The position numbers and the translations under genes were made by a program. From NCBI GenBank assembly GCA_026018925.1, contig JAKSZU010000004.1:112558989-112622988 (forward strand): a stretch of DNA of 64,000 nucleotides. The letters run 5' to 3'. Under the pieces are notes generated by a model. That model made no database searches, was not told the origin of the DNA, and worked only from the letters and a program-made list of their open reading frames with translations. Positions 11,069 through 24,323 of this stretch are shown piece by piece (within the stretch, counting starts at the first letter, position 1; each line of letters opens with the position of its first letter). Source of the DNA: Tupaia tana. Taxonomy: Eukaryota; Chordata; Mammalia; Scandentia; Tupaiidae.

Positions 11069-11325
11069 GAACCAGCAGTTAGCGTAATGGCTATGTCGCT
11101 GGACTCCCACGTAGTCGACTGCGGTTCGCGTCCCGGACCCGGTGGCTTAGAACTCACGCCGGGCGCGTGTGCATGTGTGCCCAAGATCCCGAGAGGAGAA
11201 TGGAGGAGAAGGGATTGCGGCATGACCACCCCCCCGGGGGGTGATTTCTTGCTTTCTGTCTCTATGTTTCTGTCTGGTGAGCGCACATGCCCTATAGCGA
11301 AAAAAAAACCAAAAAAAAAACACCA
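11069..11325 (+). mobile_element. tRNA-derived SINE, young
   Basis: GGGAACCAGCAGTTAGCGTA head, B-box GGTTCGCGTCC with one change, the CCCCCCCCGGGGGG body motif and a C-interrupted A tail. It lies immediately after another SINE. Confidence 0.88.
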
Positions 11326-11335
11326 CACACACGCA

Positions 11336-12160
11336 CAATGAGATATCACCTCATATCCATTATGATGTTTACTATCAAAGATAGAGAAAATATCCCACAT
11401 GGCCCACCACGTGGTTGAATCCTGACCGCAGTACTCTGAAAATACCCATTGGGGGTGTCCCCACACCCCCATCCCCCCGCCCTCCAGGTGAGTGCACATA
11501 TCCATGGGCAAATTTATAAAAAAGAACAAAAGTTGGCAAGCATGAGGAAAAACTAGAAGCCTTACGCACTACTGGTACAGTGTAAAATGGAAAAACTGCT
11601 GTGGAAAACAGTATGGATCTTCCTCAAAATACTGAAAACAATAAAACTACCACATGCCCCAGCAATAACTGAAGGCAGGATCTTGAAGAGATAACCACTC
11701 CCATGTTCACTGAAGCATGAAACACAGTGGATATGGGAACAACCTAAATGTCCAACAAATGAATGGATTGAGGAAGCATGGTATATCCATTAAGGAAGCA
11801 TGGTATATCCATTCAACAGAATATATATCAGTCTTTAAAAAGGGAGATTCTGTCAATTCGGCAACACGGATGAACCTAGAGGACATTATGCTGAGTGAAA
11901 AAGGCCAGCTGCAAAAGAGTAAGTACTTCATGATTCAGTTATATGAGGAACCTAAAACACTCAAACTCACAGAAGCAGAGTAGAGCAGTGCTTGCCAGGG
12001 ACTGGCAAAGTGGAATATAAGGATTTGCTACTCAATGGATATAAAGTTCAGTTATTTGAGATGAATGAGTTCTAGAGGTCTCCATACAACACCCTGCCTA
12101 TAGTTTACAACACTCAAGTGTACATTTTAAAAAAGTGTCAAGAAGGTAGACTTCCTGTTC
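11336..12160 (+). mobile_element. L1M 3' end, sense strand, interrupted by a SINE
   Basis: Text typical of an L1 ORF2 C-terminus and 3' UTR, e.g. AATGAGATATCACCTCATAT, AATGTCCAACAAATGAATGG and GGACATTATGCTGAGTGAAA. The reading frame is broken many times. A 22-bp tandem duplication lies at about 11770-11814. Confidence 0.7.
11390..11525 (+). mobile_element. Old SINE fragment in L1
   Basis: CCCACATGGCCCACCACGTG, GGTTGAATCCTGA and GGTGAGTGCACATATCCATG match the oldest subfamily. The insertion interrupts L1 sequence. Confidence 0.5.
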
Positions 12161-12464
12161 CGTGTCCTTACCATGGTTACAAAATAGAGAGCAGCTGAGG
12201 CTAGACCCCTACACCCAGTGCTACCGCTGCCTCGTGCTGAAGGTAACAAAAGGCGGCCTTCTAGGACCACAGGACTAAGAGTTACTCTAGGCACTCATAC
12301 CTAAAACAGGAAAACTTTTTTTCAAAGGAGATCAACCAAAAAGAATGAAGGCTGAATCCAATACAAAGATATGAAGAAGAAGGAAAAAAAAAAGAGAGAG
12401 AGAGAGAAAGAGAACAAGAACTCACAAATAAGGATAAAAAGAACACTGTACAAGGCCAGTGCAC

Positions 12465-12740
12465 TGCTGTACTGGTACAACAGTTAAGGCCTATACCTAA
12501 GGAGCCAGATCTCACATGGACAACCAAAGTTTGAATCCCAGCCCCCGTGGCTTGAAAAACATACTGGGCACACCTACATGTATGAACAAAATCCTGATGG
12601 GATAGAGAAATGAAGGAAAAGGAATTGCAGCATGACCATGGCCCATTGCTTGGGGTGGGGGAAGGAGCATCCTTGTCTTCTCTCTCTTGTCCTCTCTCTG
12701 GCAAGTGCACACATCATCTGGCAAATAAAAAATATTTGGG
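12465..12740 (+). mobile_element. Old-subfamily SINE
   Basis: CAACAGTTAAGGCCTATACC head, GTTTGAATCCCAG B-box, GGCTTGAAAAACATACTGGG, and the end GGCAAGTGCACACATCATCT with GGCAAATAAAAAA. This is the older tail type. Confidence 0.75.
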
Positions 12741-12744
12741 GGGG

Positions 12745-13008
12745 AATCAGCAGTTGGCCTAATGGCTATGTCATTGGACTACCATGTAGTCGAGCGCAGT
12801 TCGAGTCCTGGACCCGGTGGCTTAAACTCACGCTGGGCACGTGTGCGTGCGTGCCCAAAATCCCTAGAGGAAAACGGAGGAGAAGGGACTGTGGCGTGGC
12901 CATCCCCCTGGGGGTGATTTCTCGCTTTCTGTGTCTCTGTCTCTCTTTGTCTTTCTAGCGAGAGCACGCGCCCTAGAGCAAAAAGCTCTCCAAAAAAATT
13001 TTTTTTAA
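12745..13008 (+). mobile_element. tRNA-derived SINE
   Basis: AATCAGCAGTTGGCCTAATG head, exact B-box GTTCGAGTCC, and end GCGCCCTAGAGCAAAAAGCT. It directly follows an older SINE. Confidence 0.85.
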
Positions 13009-13164
13009 GGAACCCCTAAATTCAATGAAATCATGTCAGAAAAATCGTACCACAAAAATAAAAACTGTAACCTACGATTTCAGAACTGCCTAAAAAACTA
13101 GAAAAATAAATCATGAACGAAAATTATAAATCAGAATTTCTTTGCATTAAGAACTCAAGAAGGG

Positions 13165-13655
13165 ACCAGCAGATGGTGTAATGTTTATGTCTCTGGACTT
13201 CCATAGTCGACTGTGATTCAAGTCCTGACCCAGTGACTTAAAACTCACACCAGGTTGGGACCAGCAGGTGGTGTGGTGGTTGAGGTGCTGGACACTCCCA
13301 CATGGCCAACCAGGGTTCGAGTCTTGAATCTGGTGGCTTGATTTCTCACTTCCTCTTTCTCTCATTCTCACCCTCTGCCTCTCTCTGGTCAAACTAAAAA
13401 AAATAAATAAATAAACAAATGAATAAAATAAAATAAATTATATAAAAAAAAAAAAACTCACACCAGGCACCTGCACGTGCGTACCCAAAATCCTGGGAGG
13501 AGAATGGAGAACAGATTGCTGCATGGCCATCCCCTCCAAGCCCCCCCTCGCCAAGGGGGTGATTTCTCACCTTCCCTCTCACCTTCCCTCTCTTCCTCTT
13601 CCTGGTAGAGCACTTGCCCTAAAGCGCAAAAAAAAAAAAAAAAAAAAAAAAAAAA
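13165..13655 (+). mobile_element. SINE interrupted by a different SINE type
   Basis: The outer copy is 13165-13254 plus 13468-13655. AAACTCACACCAGG occurs at 13241-13254 and 13454-13467 around the inner element. The outer tail is a long A-run followed by (AAAG)n. Confidence 0.85.
13255..13453 (+). mobile_element. Short-type SINE (CT-rich tail, AAATAAATAAATA end)
   Basis: GGACCAGCAGGTGGTGTGGT head and exact B-box GGTTCGAGTC, then directly a CT-rich stretch and CTCTGGTCAAACTAAAAAAA with (AAAT)n. It lacks the G-rich middle body of the main family. A related copy is at 21268. Confidence 0.8.
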
Positions 13656-16600
13656 GAAAGAAAGAAAGAAAGAAAGAAAAAAATGATAATAATAAATAAA
13701 AATAATTCTTAAAAAAATACATGCCCTGTACTTCACAGACTGCTCTGGACTGCTTTTCTTTCACAATAGTCAGTAGTGTAAAATCATGCAGAGAAACTCT
13801 GGAAAGCGCCTAAAACAAACTAATATGACTGACTACCTTTAGAAAGGCATGTCTAAGAACCTGCCCTGCTCCTGAAACTGTTTCCAAGGATCATGCTGTT
13901 GGGAACATTGTTAGTATTCTGAGTCTTGTGTGTCAACAGGAAATTATGTTGACATAGTTAAGAACCCATGTTTTCAGCACCACGAGATATGAACATAACA
14001 TGGATTCAGTGAATTTGAATGCGAAGAGTGAGAGCGAATCCATGGTGCCTTTAGCCTTCCCTATAATGCTGTTTACCAGAAAGGCCTAGACGCAATGGCC
14101 AACTTCTAGCAACAGGCACCCCTGGCACCTGGAATATGGTCTCTGAAATCATTTCCCTCGACCTCTAAAGCCAGCAAACCACAATGAGAAGGCAATAAAG
14201 GAGAGATGATGATGCAGGAAGCAGAGAACACAGCCATAGCAAAACCCATCCGTTTCCCATGCACTTTACAGACCATTCCTATGAGGAAAACATCAGAGTG
14301 AAAACAACTGTGGGACCAAGGCCCCTGCATCGTTAACAAGCAGCTGCATTCAGTTGGCCCTGGAAGAAGTGTGCTAAGACAGTGCAAGGTCACAACAAGA
14401 CAACACTTTTATTTTCACATGAATTATAAACACCCAGGAACCCTCAACAGAATTCAGCTGGCCCAGCAATTCTACAGCCAAAAAGGTAGGAGGCCTTCCC
14501 AACAGGAACAAAGGAATGTACTTGAGAATACAGATTTTCATTACAAAGCATTTCTAAATCTCCGGCTGGGTGGCCAGCACCAGAAAAGAGGCCTGGTCTC
14601 CACTCTGACTGCCTAAGGAGCAGGAGCAAATGGCAGGCTGTGCAGCACTTTATGAACAGCACAGGTCCAAAGCACACAAGAAAACCAGAAGAGGAAACAG
14701 TTCCCTCCGCCCAGCTCCAGCTCCATGCAGGGCTAATCTCAGGCTGCCCTACTCCCAGGTGTTAAGGAGGCATGCCCAGGGAGACAGACCCACCCAGTGC
14801 CCATTCCCTACCCTGGACCACACCATGGTCCCTGGCCACACCACGTAGAGTGGAGGCCATGTGAGTTCGGAAGGAGAAGGTAAGGCCCACCCTGAGACGG
14901 AGGCACTCACTAACATTTCATCAAGGTGAGGAGGGCACAGGAGAGTGTTCAGCAGAAAGTTCTGCTATCACAGGAGAGGGAGGGCTATCCTTGGGAAATA
15001 CAGCTGCACTTGATGCAGCCACTCTCAGCTGCATACTGCTGTGCCCACCGGCCCTGGCTGCCATGCTAGGTTGTTCAGGATGTTGAAAGGAATATCACTG
15101 GGTGCAAAAACACTGACAATCAGTGACAAGAAGTCTAGCTGGACTGGACCCACAGTCTAGCTCTCCGTCAGCTCAGAGGGAAGGGGGTGAGCAGAAGGCA
15201 GGGTCTGCAGACCACCCACATGTTTAGTCCTTCTTTCAACCACTCTCTTGGTGAACAAGGGCAGAAAGAGTGGGAAGGGACAGCTGTGTCCCTCAGGCAG
15301 TGCTGAAGTGACCATCGGTACAACAGCAGGTGGCAGAGGCCAGGGGATGGGGGCTACTGGAAACACAGCATTAACCAGTTTTCTTAGGATTGCTCAGAGC
15401 ATGTAACTATTACTGTCCTCTGAGATTCCAAGAGGACCCTAGACTTCATCCATAGCTCCCCAAACTCGCTAGGTCAACTCAGAGGATGAATGTTTTTTGA
15501 AAGACTCGCTGAGAAACTGCTCTAGAAAATGGCCTCACGATCCACAGCCTTCTGGATAATCTCTGCAGCCTCGGTCACCAAACGGAGCCAACCAACAGCA
15601 AGCACACAACGGGGTCATGAGCAGTTCTAAGGTGCAGAGTGCCAACATGACCTGAGCTTCTTCCTGAAGGAGGAACTGAACTGTACGCGGCTCCAGTAAC
15701 TCATATGTGTGTGTTTGGGGGGGAGGGTAGATCAAAGTTGTCAAAGAAAATAACTGATGAAAAGAAGAGCAACCCTCAAGCACCAGCCAAGGAGAGGAAT
15801 GGGTACAAGGGCCAAAGAGATGTGTGGGTGAAGGTGGGGCTGGGGCTTCCCTAGCCCACGTGCCCCAGTGGCCTCACTACCCCTTGGCTGCCACTGCCTT
15901 GTCTCCTGTGCTCCCTGTTCTCTGGGCTGGCTCCCAGTACACACACTCTCACCTCATTCCAGCGCAGGAAGGAGATGGACGAAGACAACCCTGAGGCGCT
16001 AGGGCCTGCTTTCCAGTTTGTCTCAGCTTTCACTGTCTCTTTAAGGACAAGGGTTGCAATCTTAATACTTCGAATTAATAGCCTAAAATAGAGAACTCAT
16101 GCCTGTCATAAGAAAGCTAGACCAATTAAAGATAAAGAAGGCAAAGACCAAGCAGATGATTCACAAAAGAAATGAACATATCAACCACACCAGCCCTTCC
16201 ACAATGACCATCACTACACCAGGGCACTATTCTTAGCCTGTCAATCTGGGAAAGGTATTTTCACAAGCAGACCAACACAAGTAGTTCACAAAGCCTGAGA
16301 TGTGCCCCTATTCTATCCATGGAATGCCCATGCTGGCCCCACACTTGTATCACCCATACCTCTCCCCTTCTGCCAAACATCAACACTGCAACATAACAAT
16401 GCACACAAACATCAGCCTTGCTGGCCTCCCAGGTGTCTGGCACCGTGTGAGGTGTCTCTACAGGGCTAACCTGACTGACCATCCAACGGCCACGCCACCC
16501 ACCATTTACTCGGGCAAGGAAAAGCACTTACTCCCACTTTTATAAAGCCAGAGAGGAGATGAGATGTTGACAAGGTCACATCCTGGCACCCACTGACCTG

Positions 16601-18591
16601 ACCCATTCCACTGCTGGCATCACTCCCCCTCACCACCAACCCCATTCGTTGTTGTCACATGTCCAGATCTCCTACCCTGCTGGTTCACCACTTGACCTAC
16701 CCAGGGGATCACCTCCCATGCACCCCCTGTCCCTCTCCTGTTGGCAGCCAAGGGAGCCATGTTCTCACTTCCCATTCACTGAACTGGAAAACAGTACTTG
16801 TGAAACCCTCCCCAGGTCCATTTTGATGAGCAGCCAAAGAACACAAACAGGGTCAACCAGACCATTGGTGGCACAGAGACACAAGGCATGAAGGCGTGAG
16901 TAGCGCCCAAATAGAGCAGCCTGACCAAACATAAGAAAAGGATAGACATCACTAAATAGGGCTACTTAAAACACTGTGTACACCATCAAATAGGAGCCTA
17001 TTTTATAAGACTCCTCTCTCCTTTCACCAGGACAACCCAGCTACTCAGTAAGCCCAGGCAGTGGGTGAGGGTTCCAGGATGTGCAGGTCCCCACTGTTCC
17101 CAGTGCCACCTCACTGTGGGGAAGCATGAGGCACTGATGTCCTCTCAGACAGGAACCCAGGCTGAGGAGCTCCTCCTAAACGCAGAGCTGCCCAGCAGCC
17201 TCTCCTGAAAAAGCCTCCTGATTCTGTGAAGGCCTGTCATGGTGACACTGGACTGAACCACCCTCTCTACCTACACAGCCCTAGTACTGCCTATGGCAGC
17301 ACTGGGGTGCAAATCCTAAGAGGCTCACTTACTTCTGTCACATCTGTGATGTTCTCTGATGACATCCTCACTAAGCAAGGCCAAGTGGCTTCTGAAGGCA
17401 CAGGCTCTGGGACTGGGGATGACTCCCCCTTGCCTGGCTCCTTCAGCCATCCCAGAACCTCAGGTTGACATAACAGGAGGAGACAGCTGAGCAGGTGGAG
17501 CACTACCTTGGAATAAAAACAGCTACTGTGAAGAGGAACAGCTCCTTGAAAGCTCCTAGTTAATGAGCAGATGGGAAAAATGGTAATCAACAGGTTCCTT
17601 TAACCTCCTGGATGAGTTATTCTTTCCACTCCTTTCTACCAGAACTTTCCTCTGCCATCTCACCTCACCCCCAGCTCCTAAGGACTATGAAGGCAAGGCC
17701 ACAAGACCCTTAGACGCCAGATCCCATCTGACATGCTTGGCCATCCTATAGCCTCTCTGAATGGGACAGGAGAGAAGACACTATGCAGCTCCATCCCACG
17801 GAGAGGAGAGCTGTGGGTGTGGGAGGATGGAGCAAGACCTCCGGCCCATAAAGGGCTCTGCAAAGGGCTCTGGTTCTCACCAACTACAAGCTCAATAAGA
17901 ATCAAAGCATCAAGCTAAGGCACCAGCCCCAACACAGGTCTACCTCCATCCATAGGCCAGGGTTCCCAAAGCCTCCTTAACGGCCTGCCAGGGCAAGTCA
18001 GTGTCCCTTCTGGAACAAGCACCGTGAGACCCAGCTGCTTCTTCACCAACTGTGTGGTAGCTGCTGCCACAGCAGTGGGGATGGGCAGCCTTCTCCATCC
18101 TCAGGATAGGGATGGAGAAAGGAGGCAGTCCATGTGCTCTCAGTGAAGTGGCCAAGAGAAGACTTAGTCCAGGTTCAAATAAAAGCTAAGGGTATAACAA
18201 AACATTCCCTCTCCATTCCTTTGAGAAGGCTGAGAGAAATAAGACCAGGAGGAAGGGAGGCGTTGGTGCCTTCAGAAGGCAGGCCAAGTGAGCTGTTTCT
18301 CCAACAGAAAGGCCACACTAACGGAGAAGGTGCAGTAGGTAGGGCCAGGAAGCACCACTCACCCATGATCAGACAATATGGTGATGATCCCAACAGTCAC
18401 CTCTCTATGGACACGTCGTCCCATTTTAAATAGAGCTATCTCCTTTTAGAAAAACTGCCAGCGGACAGACTTGTGCTGGGCGTGTCCTCTGCTCATGGGC
18501 CTTACTGTCTTGCCCTGGTACAGTTAATCACATGCCTGATTCCCTTAAGAGACCAGAACCTGGCCCATCAATGTCAGAATGTCATAATCCT

Positions 18592-18856
18592 GGGAACCAG
18601 CAGTTAGCGTAATGGCTATGTCGCTGGAATCCCACGTAGTCGACCGTGGTTCGCGTCTCGGACCCGGTGGCTTACAACTCACGCCGGGCGCGTGTGCGTG
18701 CGTGCCCAAGATCCCGAGAGGAGAATGGAGGAGAAGGGATTGCGGCGTGACCATCCCCCCGGGGGGTGATTTCTCGCTTTCTGTCTCTATGTCTCTCTCT
18801 GTCTGTCTGGCGAGCGCACGCGCCCTATAGCGAAAAACCTCTCCAAAAAAAAAAAA
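18592..18856 (+). mobile_element. tRNA-derived SINE, full length, young
   Basis: GGAACCAGCAGTTAGCGTAA head, B-box GGTTCGCGTC, the CCCCCCGGGGGG body motif and end CGCCCTATAGCGAAAAACCT. AGAATGTCATAATCCT flanks it at 18576-18591 and 18857-18872. Confidence 0.93.
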
Positions 18857-20439
18857 AGAATGTCATAATCCTCAGGGGAAGGGAGGAAAAGGAAGCACAG
18901 AGGGAGGACAACTAAAAGGCAAGAAGAAATAAGTAGCAAACCCCTGCCCATAGGTCAGGGGAAGAGGGTAAGAGTCTGGGCCCCTGGGGTGGCCAGAAAG
19001 AGTCTCTTGGAGGAGGCAGCAGGACTCAGGACTGACTGGGACAGAGGGCAAATAACTCGGCACCTCTGTGGCCAATGAGGCCTGAGAGTTCATGTGGAGA
19101 GCCATGCTGATCAAGGGTCGAGGGGTTGCAAGTGGATCTCTGCAGAGATCCTTGAAGACCAGGCTGAAGCAACAAAAGTGGGTTATACCAAAGGAAGACG
19201 GTAGATTTACTTCCTACAGCAGGAGGACAAAGGGGAGACTCCAGCAGGTGCACCAGTGAGGGAGGCAGGGCAGCAGGCAGTGCAGTCCATGAAGAGGCAG
19301 CCAGGCCAGACTGCTGCATGCTGGGAGGGGCAGCTGGGCCAGAGCAGGCTCCCACGCTCACCTCTCAACTCCACCACTGAAGGGCTTCTGCCTGGCACTA
19401 AGAATAGGTCACTAGAACACCCGCATCTGCCGTTACAAAGGTACTACCCCTTGAACATGCAGTGCTGCCTGAAGAGGCACCAGCCCAGGGTAGCTCCAGC
19501 AGTCATAGCAGTAAGGTGCAGGCCTTTGTGAAGCACCCCAGTGGCTACAGTGCCCAGGGAGAGGCAGCCAGGCTGTGTCAGCAGCCCCTCCTATCCCCCG
19601 GTAGTGAAGGACTAAGGCTCCAGCTGCCCGACAGCGGCCACAGCAAAAGTGTTGGCATTAGGCAGAGTCCCACAGGATGGAAACCCACAGGTCACAGACA
19701 AGAAGTCACTGGCCACTCAGGGGTGGGACCAGGCGGCAGGGCACCTAGAGTATATCAAGCCCCTGACCCCTTGCTCTCTGCCTGGCAGTCCTACTGATAG
19801 CCAGACATACCACAAAGCTCCAGCCACCCACTGCAGAAAGAGGTGCTAACTTGGCCACGCTTAGAGCAGTTGTACCTATGAGGGGAGGGAGGGAACCTAC
19901 AACCCTCAGGCCAGGCTCCTGACAAAGTAGAAAATAGTGCTGGTGACCACGACACATCCCCCTCTCAATCAGAGCTGCCTGTGAGAGTCAAAAGGACAAT
20001 GCTATAGACAAACACCCAAAGACACACACTGTCAGGTTCTCAGTGAAGAGGTGGGACAGAAAGATGGGGGTGCACAGCTGTCCTCCTGTGTGACTGCCCT
20101 GCTGCCCAGGTCCTACAGGCACAACACTTAACACACAGGGTATGCCAGGGAAGAGAGGTGACAACGCCCCTGAAGTATTTCCAACAGGGTTTAGAAAGAC
20201 AGCCCCTCCCATCTGCCGAGGGTAAGAAATGACAAGTTGAAGTGTCACCCTCTGAGGACCTCCTCCTTTTGGTGTTAGGGACCTATCTGAAATAAGGGAA
20301 CAGAAAGGCAATACCAGAAGCCTCACAGGTACAGAAATGAGTTCTAAACCCCATCTTAGCCTAAGGGACGTAGCTCCTTCCTCACAACAACAGCCCTGCA
20401 GGGAGTACTACCTGTCCAGGGAGCATCACCTCACAGCAT

Positions 20440-20620
20440 CATATGAAGTATCTCACCCAATTCCACAAAACCCACTAAGAAAATCGTTAACCTGACCATC
20501 TTGTACTGACACTGTACTGGGAAACGGACACCCTAGGAGATGAAACAGGCTGCCTAATGACGTTGTAATGTCAGGATTTAAATCCACAACTGTCTAGCTC
20601 CTAAGCCCTACTCCCATAAA
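20440..20620 (-). repeat. MIR-like fragment
   Basis: CTCACAGCATCATATGAAGT...GAGATGAAACAGGCTGCC...GTCAGGATTTAAATCCACAA follows the order of the MIR core region; orientation is uncertain. Confidence 0.45.
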
Positions 20621-21267
20621 CATCTCTTATGCAGGAAAGTCAATCTACCTCTTCACTCTGTCACGCCTTACCTGGCGCCCAAGTGGGACGCTGCAACTTG
20701 TCAGCACTCTAAGAACACCAAGACTCGCTGGAATAGTCGACCCAGTGTCCTCACCTGTGTCTACTCTCCACAAACAGCAATGCCAGCATCTGGAGCAAGC
20801 TGCCCTGGCCTCCACCCCCATCCCTGAATGGTAAAGCAGCTGTACCCACACGGGGGGTGGGGGGAACCTGCAACAACCTGCAATGTAAGAGCTGAGACTC
20901 CTTGACTAACAGAAAAGGGAAGAATAATGTGCCTGCCTTCCAGCGACCTCCACGGCATGGCTCTCCTGGCGTAGAGTCTCTCCCCAAGACAGGCTAGAGT
21001 ACGTCATGGTGCCCAAAGGATATTCAGGGCCATGGAGTTAATATTTTCTTCATAATAGCATCAGAATGTCACTTGCCTTTCACCCTCACTCCCTCACAAG
21101 TGTTCGATGGAGCTCTGCAGAAGTTACACAACTTGTCAAATTCAATAGAATAAATGCAGAAACAGATTCGAGCATCTAGCTCTTGAGATCTGAAAAAATA
21201 CTATCCTATTTTTCTCTACTCTGGAAAATATGGTCTTTTTTTAACTTAAAAAAATAATATAATTCAT

Positions 21268-21400
21268 GGGGCTAGCAGGTGGTGTGGTGGTTAGGAGCGC
21301 TGGACTTCCCATGGTTCAAGTCCCGGACCTGGCAGCTTGCTTTCTACCTCTCTCTCTCTCTCTCTCTCGCTCTTGTCAAATAAAAAAAAAATAACAATAA
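21268..21400 (+). mobile_element. Short-type SINE
   Basis: GGCTAGCAGGTGGTGTGGTG head, GTTCAAGTCCCGGACC, a (CT)n stretch and CTTGTCAAATAAAAAAAAA. Same class as 13255-13453. Confidence 0.75.
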
Positions 21401-24041
21401 TGATAAATAAAATAAACAATTCTTTTTAAAAATGTAATTTATATTAACATATACTGGGTTTATTATTCTTTTTAAATGAATTACAGATTTTTTAAAAAAT
21501 CAATCGATTTTAATCTCTAAAAGTAACCGATAGCTGCAATCCATAGGAGTCCAATAATTTTCAAGAGTGTAGAAGGGTTCTGAGAGCAGAAAGCCTGCTC
21601 TAGCCTGAGGCTTCTTTCCACAAGGGGGAAACTGAGGCATCCCGCAGATAACCAACACCAAAAGACCTGTGAGCAAGGCCCTCCCGAGCCTTGCAGCTCA
21701 GCCACCACTGCAGACAGCCCAGGAGTGAACAGTGAAGTTGAAGCCCTGTCAACCACAGAAGCAGGGGAGGTAGCAAGCTCCGCCTCTGAGCCACAAAGTC
21801 CTGGGTTAGGTCAGCAGCAGCAGATGAACAGGAGGCCCAAGAGCAGAGGTGCTGTTAACCAGTGTTGCAGGCCACACTCCAGTGCCTGTCTGTGGCTGCA
21901 GTCTGGATGTGGGGCACACACCTACAACCTCAGTACTGCTCCAACCCTGCTGGTGTGGAAACGCTTAGCCATGAAGTCAGGAGCTCTGCTTCACCAGATG
22001 GCTTTGTCACAGAGAGCTTCTATCATGGAGAGCTTCTGCAGGGGATGTAGGGCTATGCTGGCTCAAGAACGTCACAAGCAGAGCCAAAGTCAACTGATGG
22101 GAAAACCCACTGCTGGTATGGCAACCTGCACATATGAAGTGCTCAAAATCAGCTGGAAAACACAAACACAAAATTATGAACTCATGTTACTATTTCTAGT
22201 GTAACATTATAGGGTTCTTTGGGTCATTTTATTTCATATCGTATCTTTTTTCTACACCAAAGCCTTGGTTACTGTTTACATTAAAATCATTGTTTTAACC
22301 CACAATACTCATAAAACAGTTGCCAAATCATGAGACCAATACCACCTTTAACACAACCCTCCTGAGTGGAATCTCAACCTCCTCCCATTCTTTCTGTCCA
22401 TGAGCCATATTCCTGCAGGGTTGCCAACAAACACAGCTCTTCCCCTTGTGGATATCAACATGAGATGTAGCCATGAGATGTAGCCAGGCCCACTGACTGC
22501 TGCTCACTTCAGGGTTCACCCCCTGCCACTTCTCTTCAACTGACATGGAAGGCAATTTAAATACACTCCCACTAGCTAAATTTGAGACAATCCACTCTTC
22601 GAAAGTAAAAAGGACTATAATTGACTATAAAATGTCAACTGAAACCACCCTACCATCCCACAGTGAGCTAAGAGAGAGGAAGAGAGGCAGCCCACCTATA
22701 GGAAAGAATGCCCTGGAGAGTTAAGGGGTCTCTGGTGAGATCTCTCACCTCTCCAGGACTTAGCTAAATGGCATCTTCTCAAAGAGACCTTCTAAAGCCA
22801 CCTATTTTTTTTTTCTTTTTCTAAAGTTTATTTCTTCCACGGCAAAGAAAGTAGTGCCCTCAATGGTCTCATACCATGATCTTCTCCCTAGCCTTCCCAG
22901 CCAGCCAGGATACAGGTCGGCCCTGGGACAAACCCTGCTGGCTCCAACATGATGGTGCAGCATGCTACTGATGCACCACACATTGGACAGTGCCCCTACT
23001 GAGAGGGGGTTCAGACTCTCCCATGGTCCCAGGGGCACCTCCAGCTAAAGTATCTCAGACTTCCTCACGCTTGCCCTCTTCAGCATTGGGACACTGCCTG
23101 GGGAAGGTCCCTCTTGCTGCTGTCCATGCCAATACCCAAGGCTCAAGTGGTACCCACACAGTGGACATAGCCCCTGCCAGTACTTGCTAAAACTCAGATT
23201 TTCTGGCCGACACTCTATACATCATAACACTACTCCTCTCAGCAAACTGCCTTGTCATGCCTGGCACCAAAAGAACAGCTTACAGAGCAGAAAGGCCAGC
23301 ATGCTAGACGAAAAAATGAGAGCCAACTCCCATCAGCCAACTACGCCCCTTCGCTATAGAGGGCCCAGACTACAGGCTGGTCAGGCCAAGCCAGGGCCAT
23401 GAGGATTAGACCCAACATGGACCTGCTGTACTCATACCACAACCTTCACCCCAGGCCCTAGCTAATTCTATACTCTCAGACTCACTCCCAGGCCCAGTCT
23501 GGCCCAGCTCTAGTGGCTGGCTCCTCGGGGCCACCTGGCACTGTCAAGCCTTTCCACAGACTGGGAACAGGTTCCAGCAAAGTGGGGGCTGGGAGCGTCT
23601 GCAGGTGGACACTGCAGGCCTAACCCAGAGATATCAGCCCCATGAGGGCTCTTCAGGCTCAGCTCTTGTAGGGACAGGGTCTGCCAGCCTTGGCTAGACC
23701 AGCCATCAAGGTTGGAGGAGGAGAGGACTGTGAAAAGGGCAACTAAAAGCAAGTCTCTTGACCCAGAAAAGGTCACAGGCAAATGGGAAAAAGGACAGGT
23801 ACCTCTCCTCCTCCTTCCCAATCCAACTTGCTTGCTTGTGGGGGAAGCTGCATACTTTTGTGGGTGTCCCTTGACTTCCGATCACACCATTCAACACAGC
23901 AGCGATATTTCCAACAGGCAAAAAGTATGAGCTGTATGCCTTTGTACTTACATATATCAATCACCACATTACCCCAGGAGTACGGCCACAAACAACTCCA
24001 GTTCAGACAGCTCTGCTGCTTGCAAAAGAAACCTTCAAGAG

Positions 24042-24323
24042 GGGACCAGCAGTTGGCGTAATGGCTCTGTCACTGGACTCCCATGTAGTCGACGGCAGTT
24101 TGAGTCTTGGACCTGGTGGCTTAAACTCACGCCGGGCACGTGTGCATGTGTGCCCAAGATCCCGAGAGGAGAATGGAGAAGGGATTGTGGGGTAGCCATC
24201 CGCCTGAGAGGTGAGTTCTCACTTTCGACAGTCTCTCTCTCTGTCTTTCTGGCAAGTGCATGCACCCAATAGCAAAAACCTCTCCAAAAACAATTAATTA
24301 ATTAATTAATTAAAAAAAAAAAA
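24042..24323 (+). mobile_element. tRNA-derived SINE, full length
   Basis: GGGACCAGCAGTTGGCGTAA head, B-box variant GTTTGAGTC, and end GCACCCAATAGCAAAAACCT with an (AATT)n/A tail. AAACCTTCAAGAG flanks it at 24029-24041 and 24324-24336. Confidence 0.9.
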
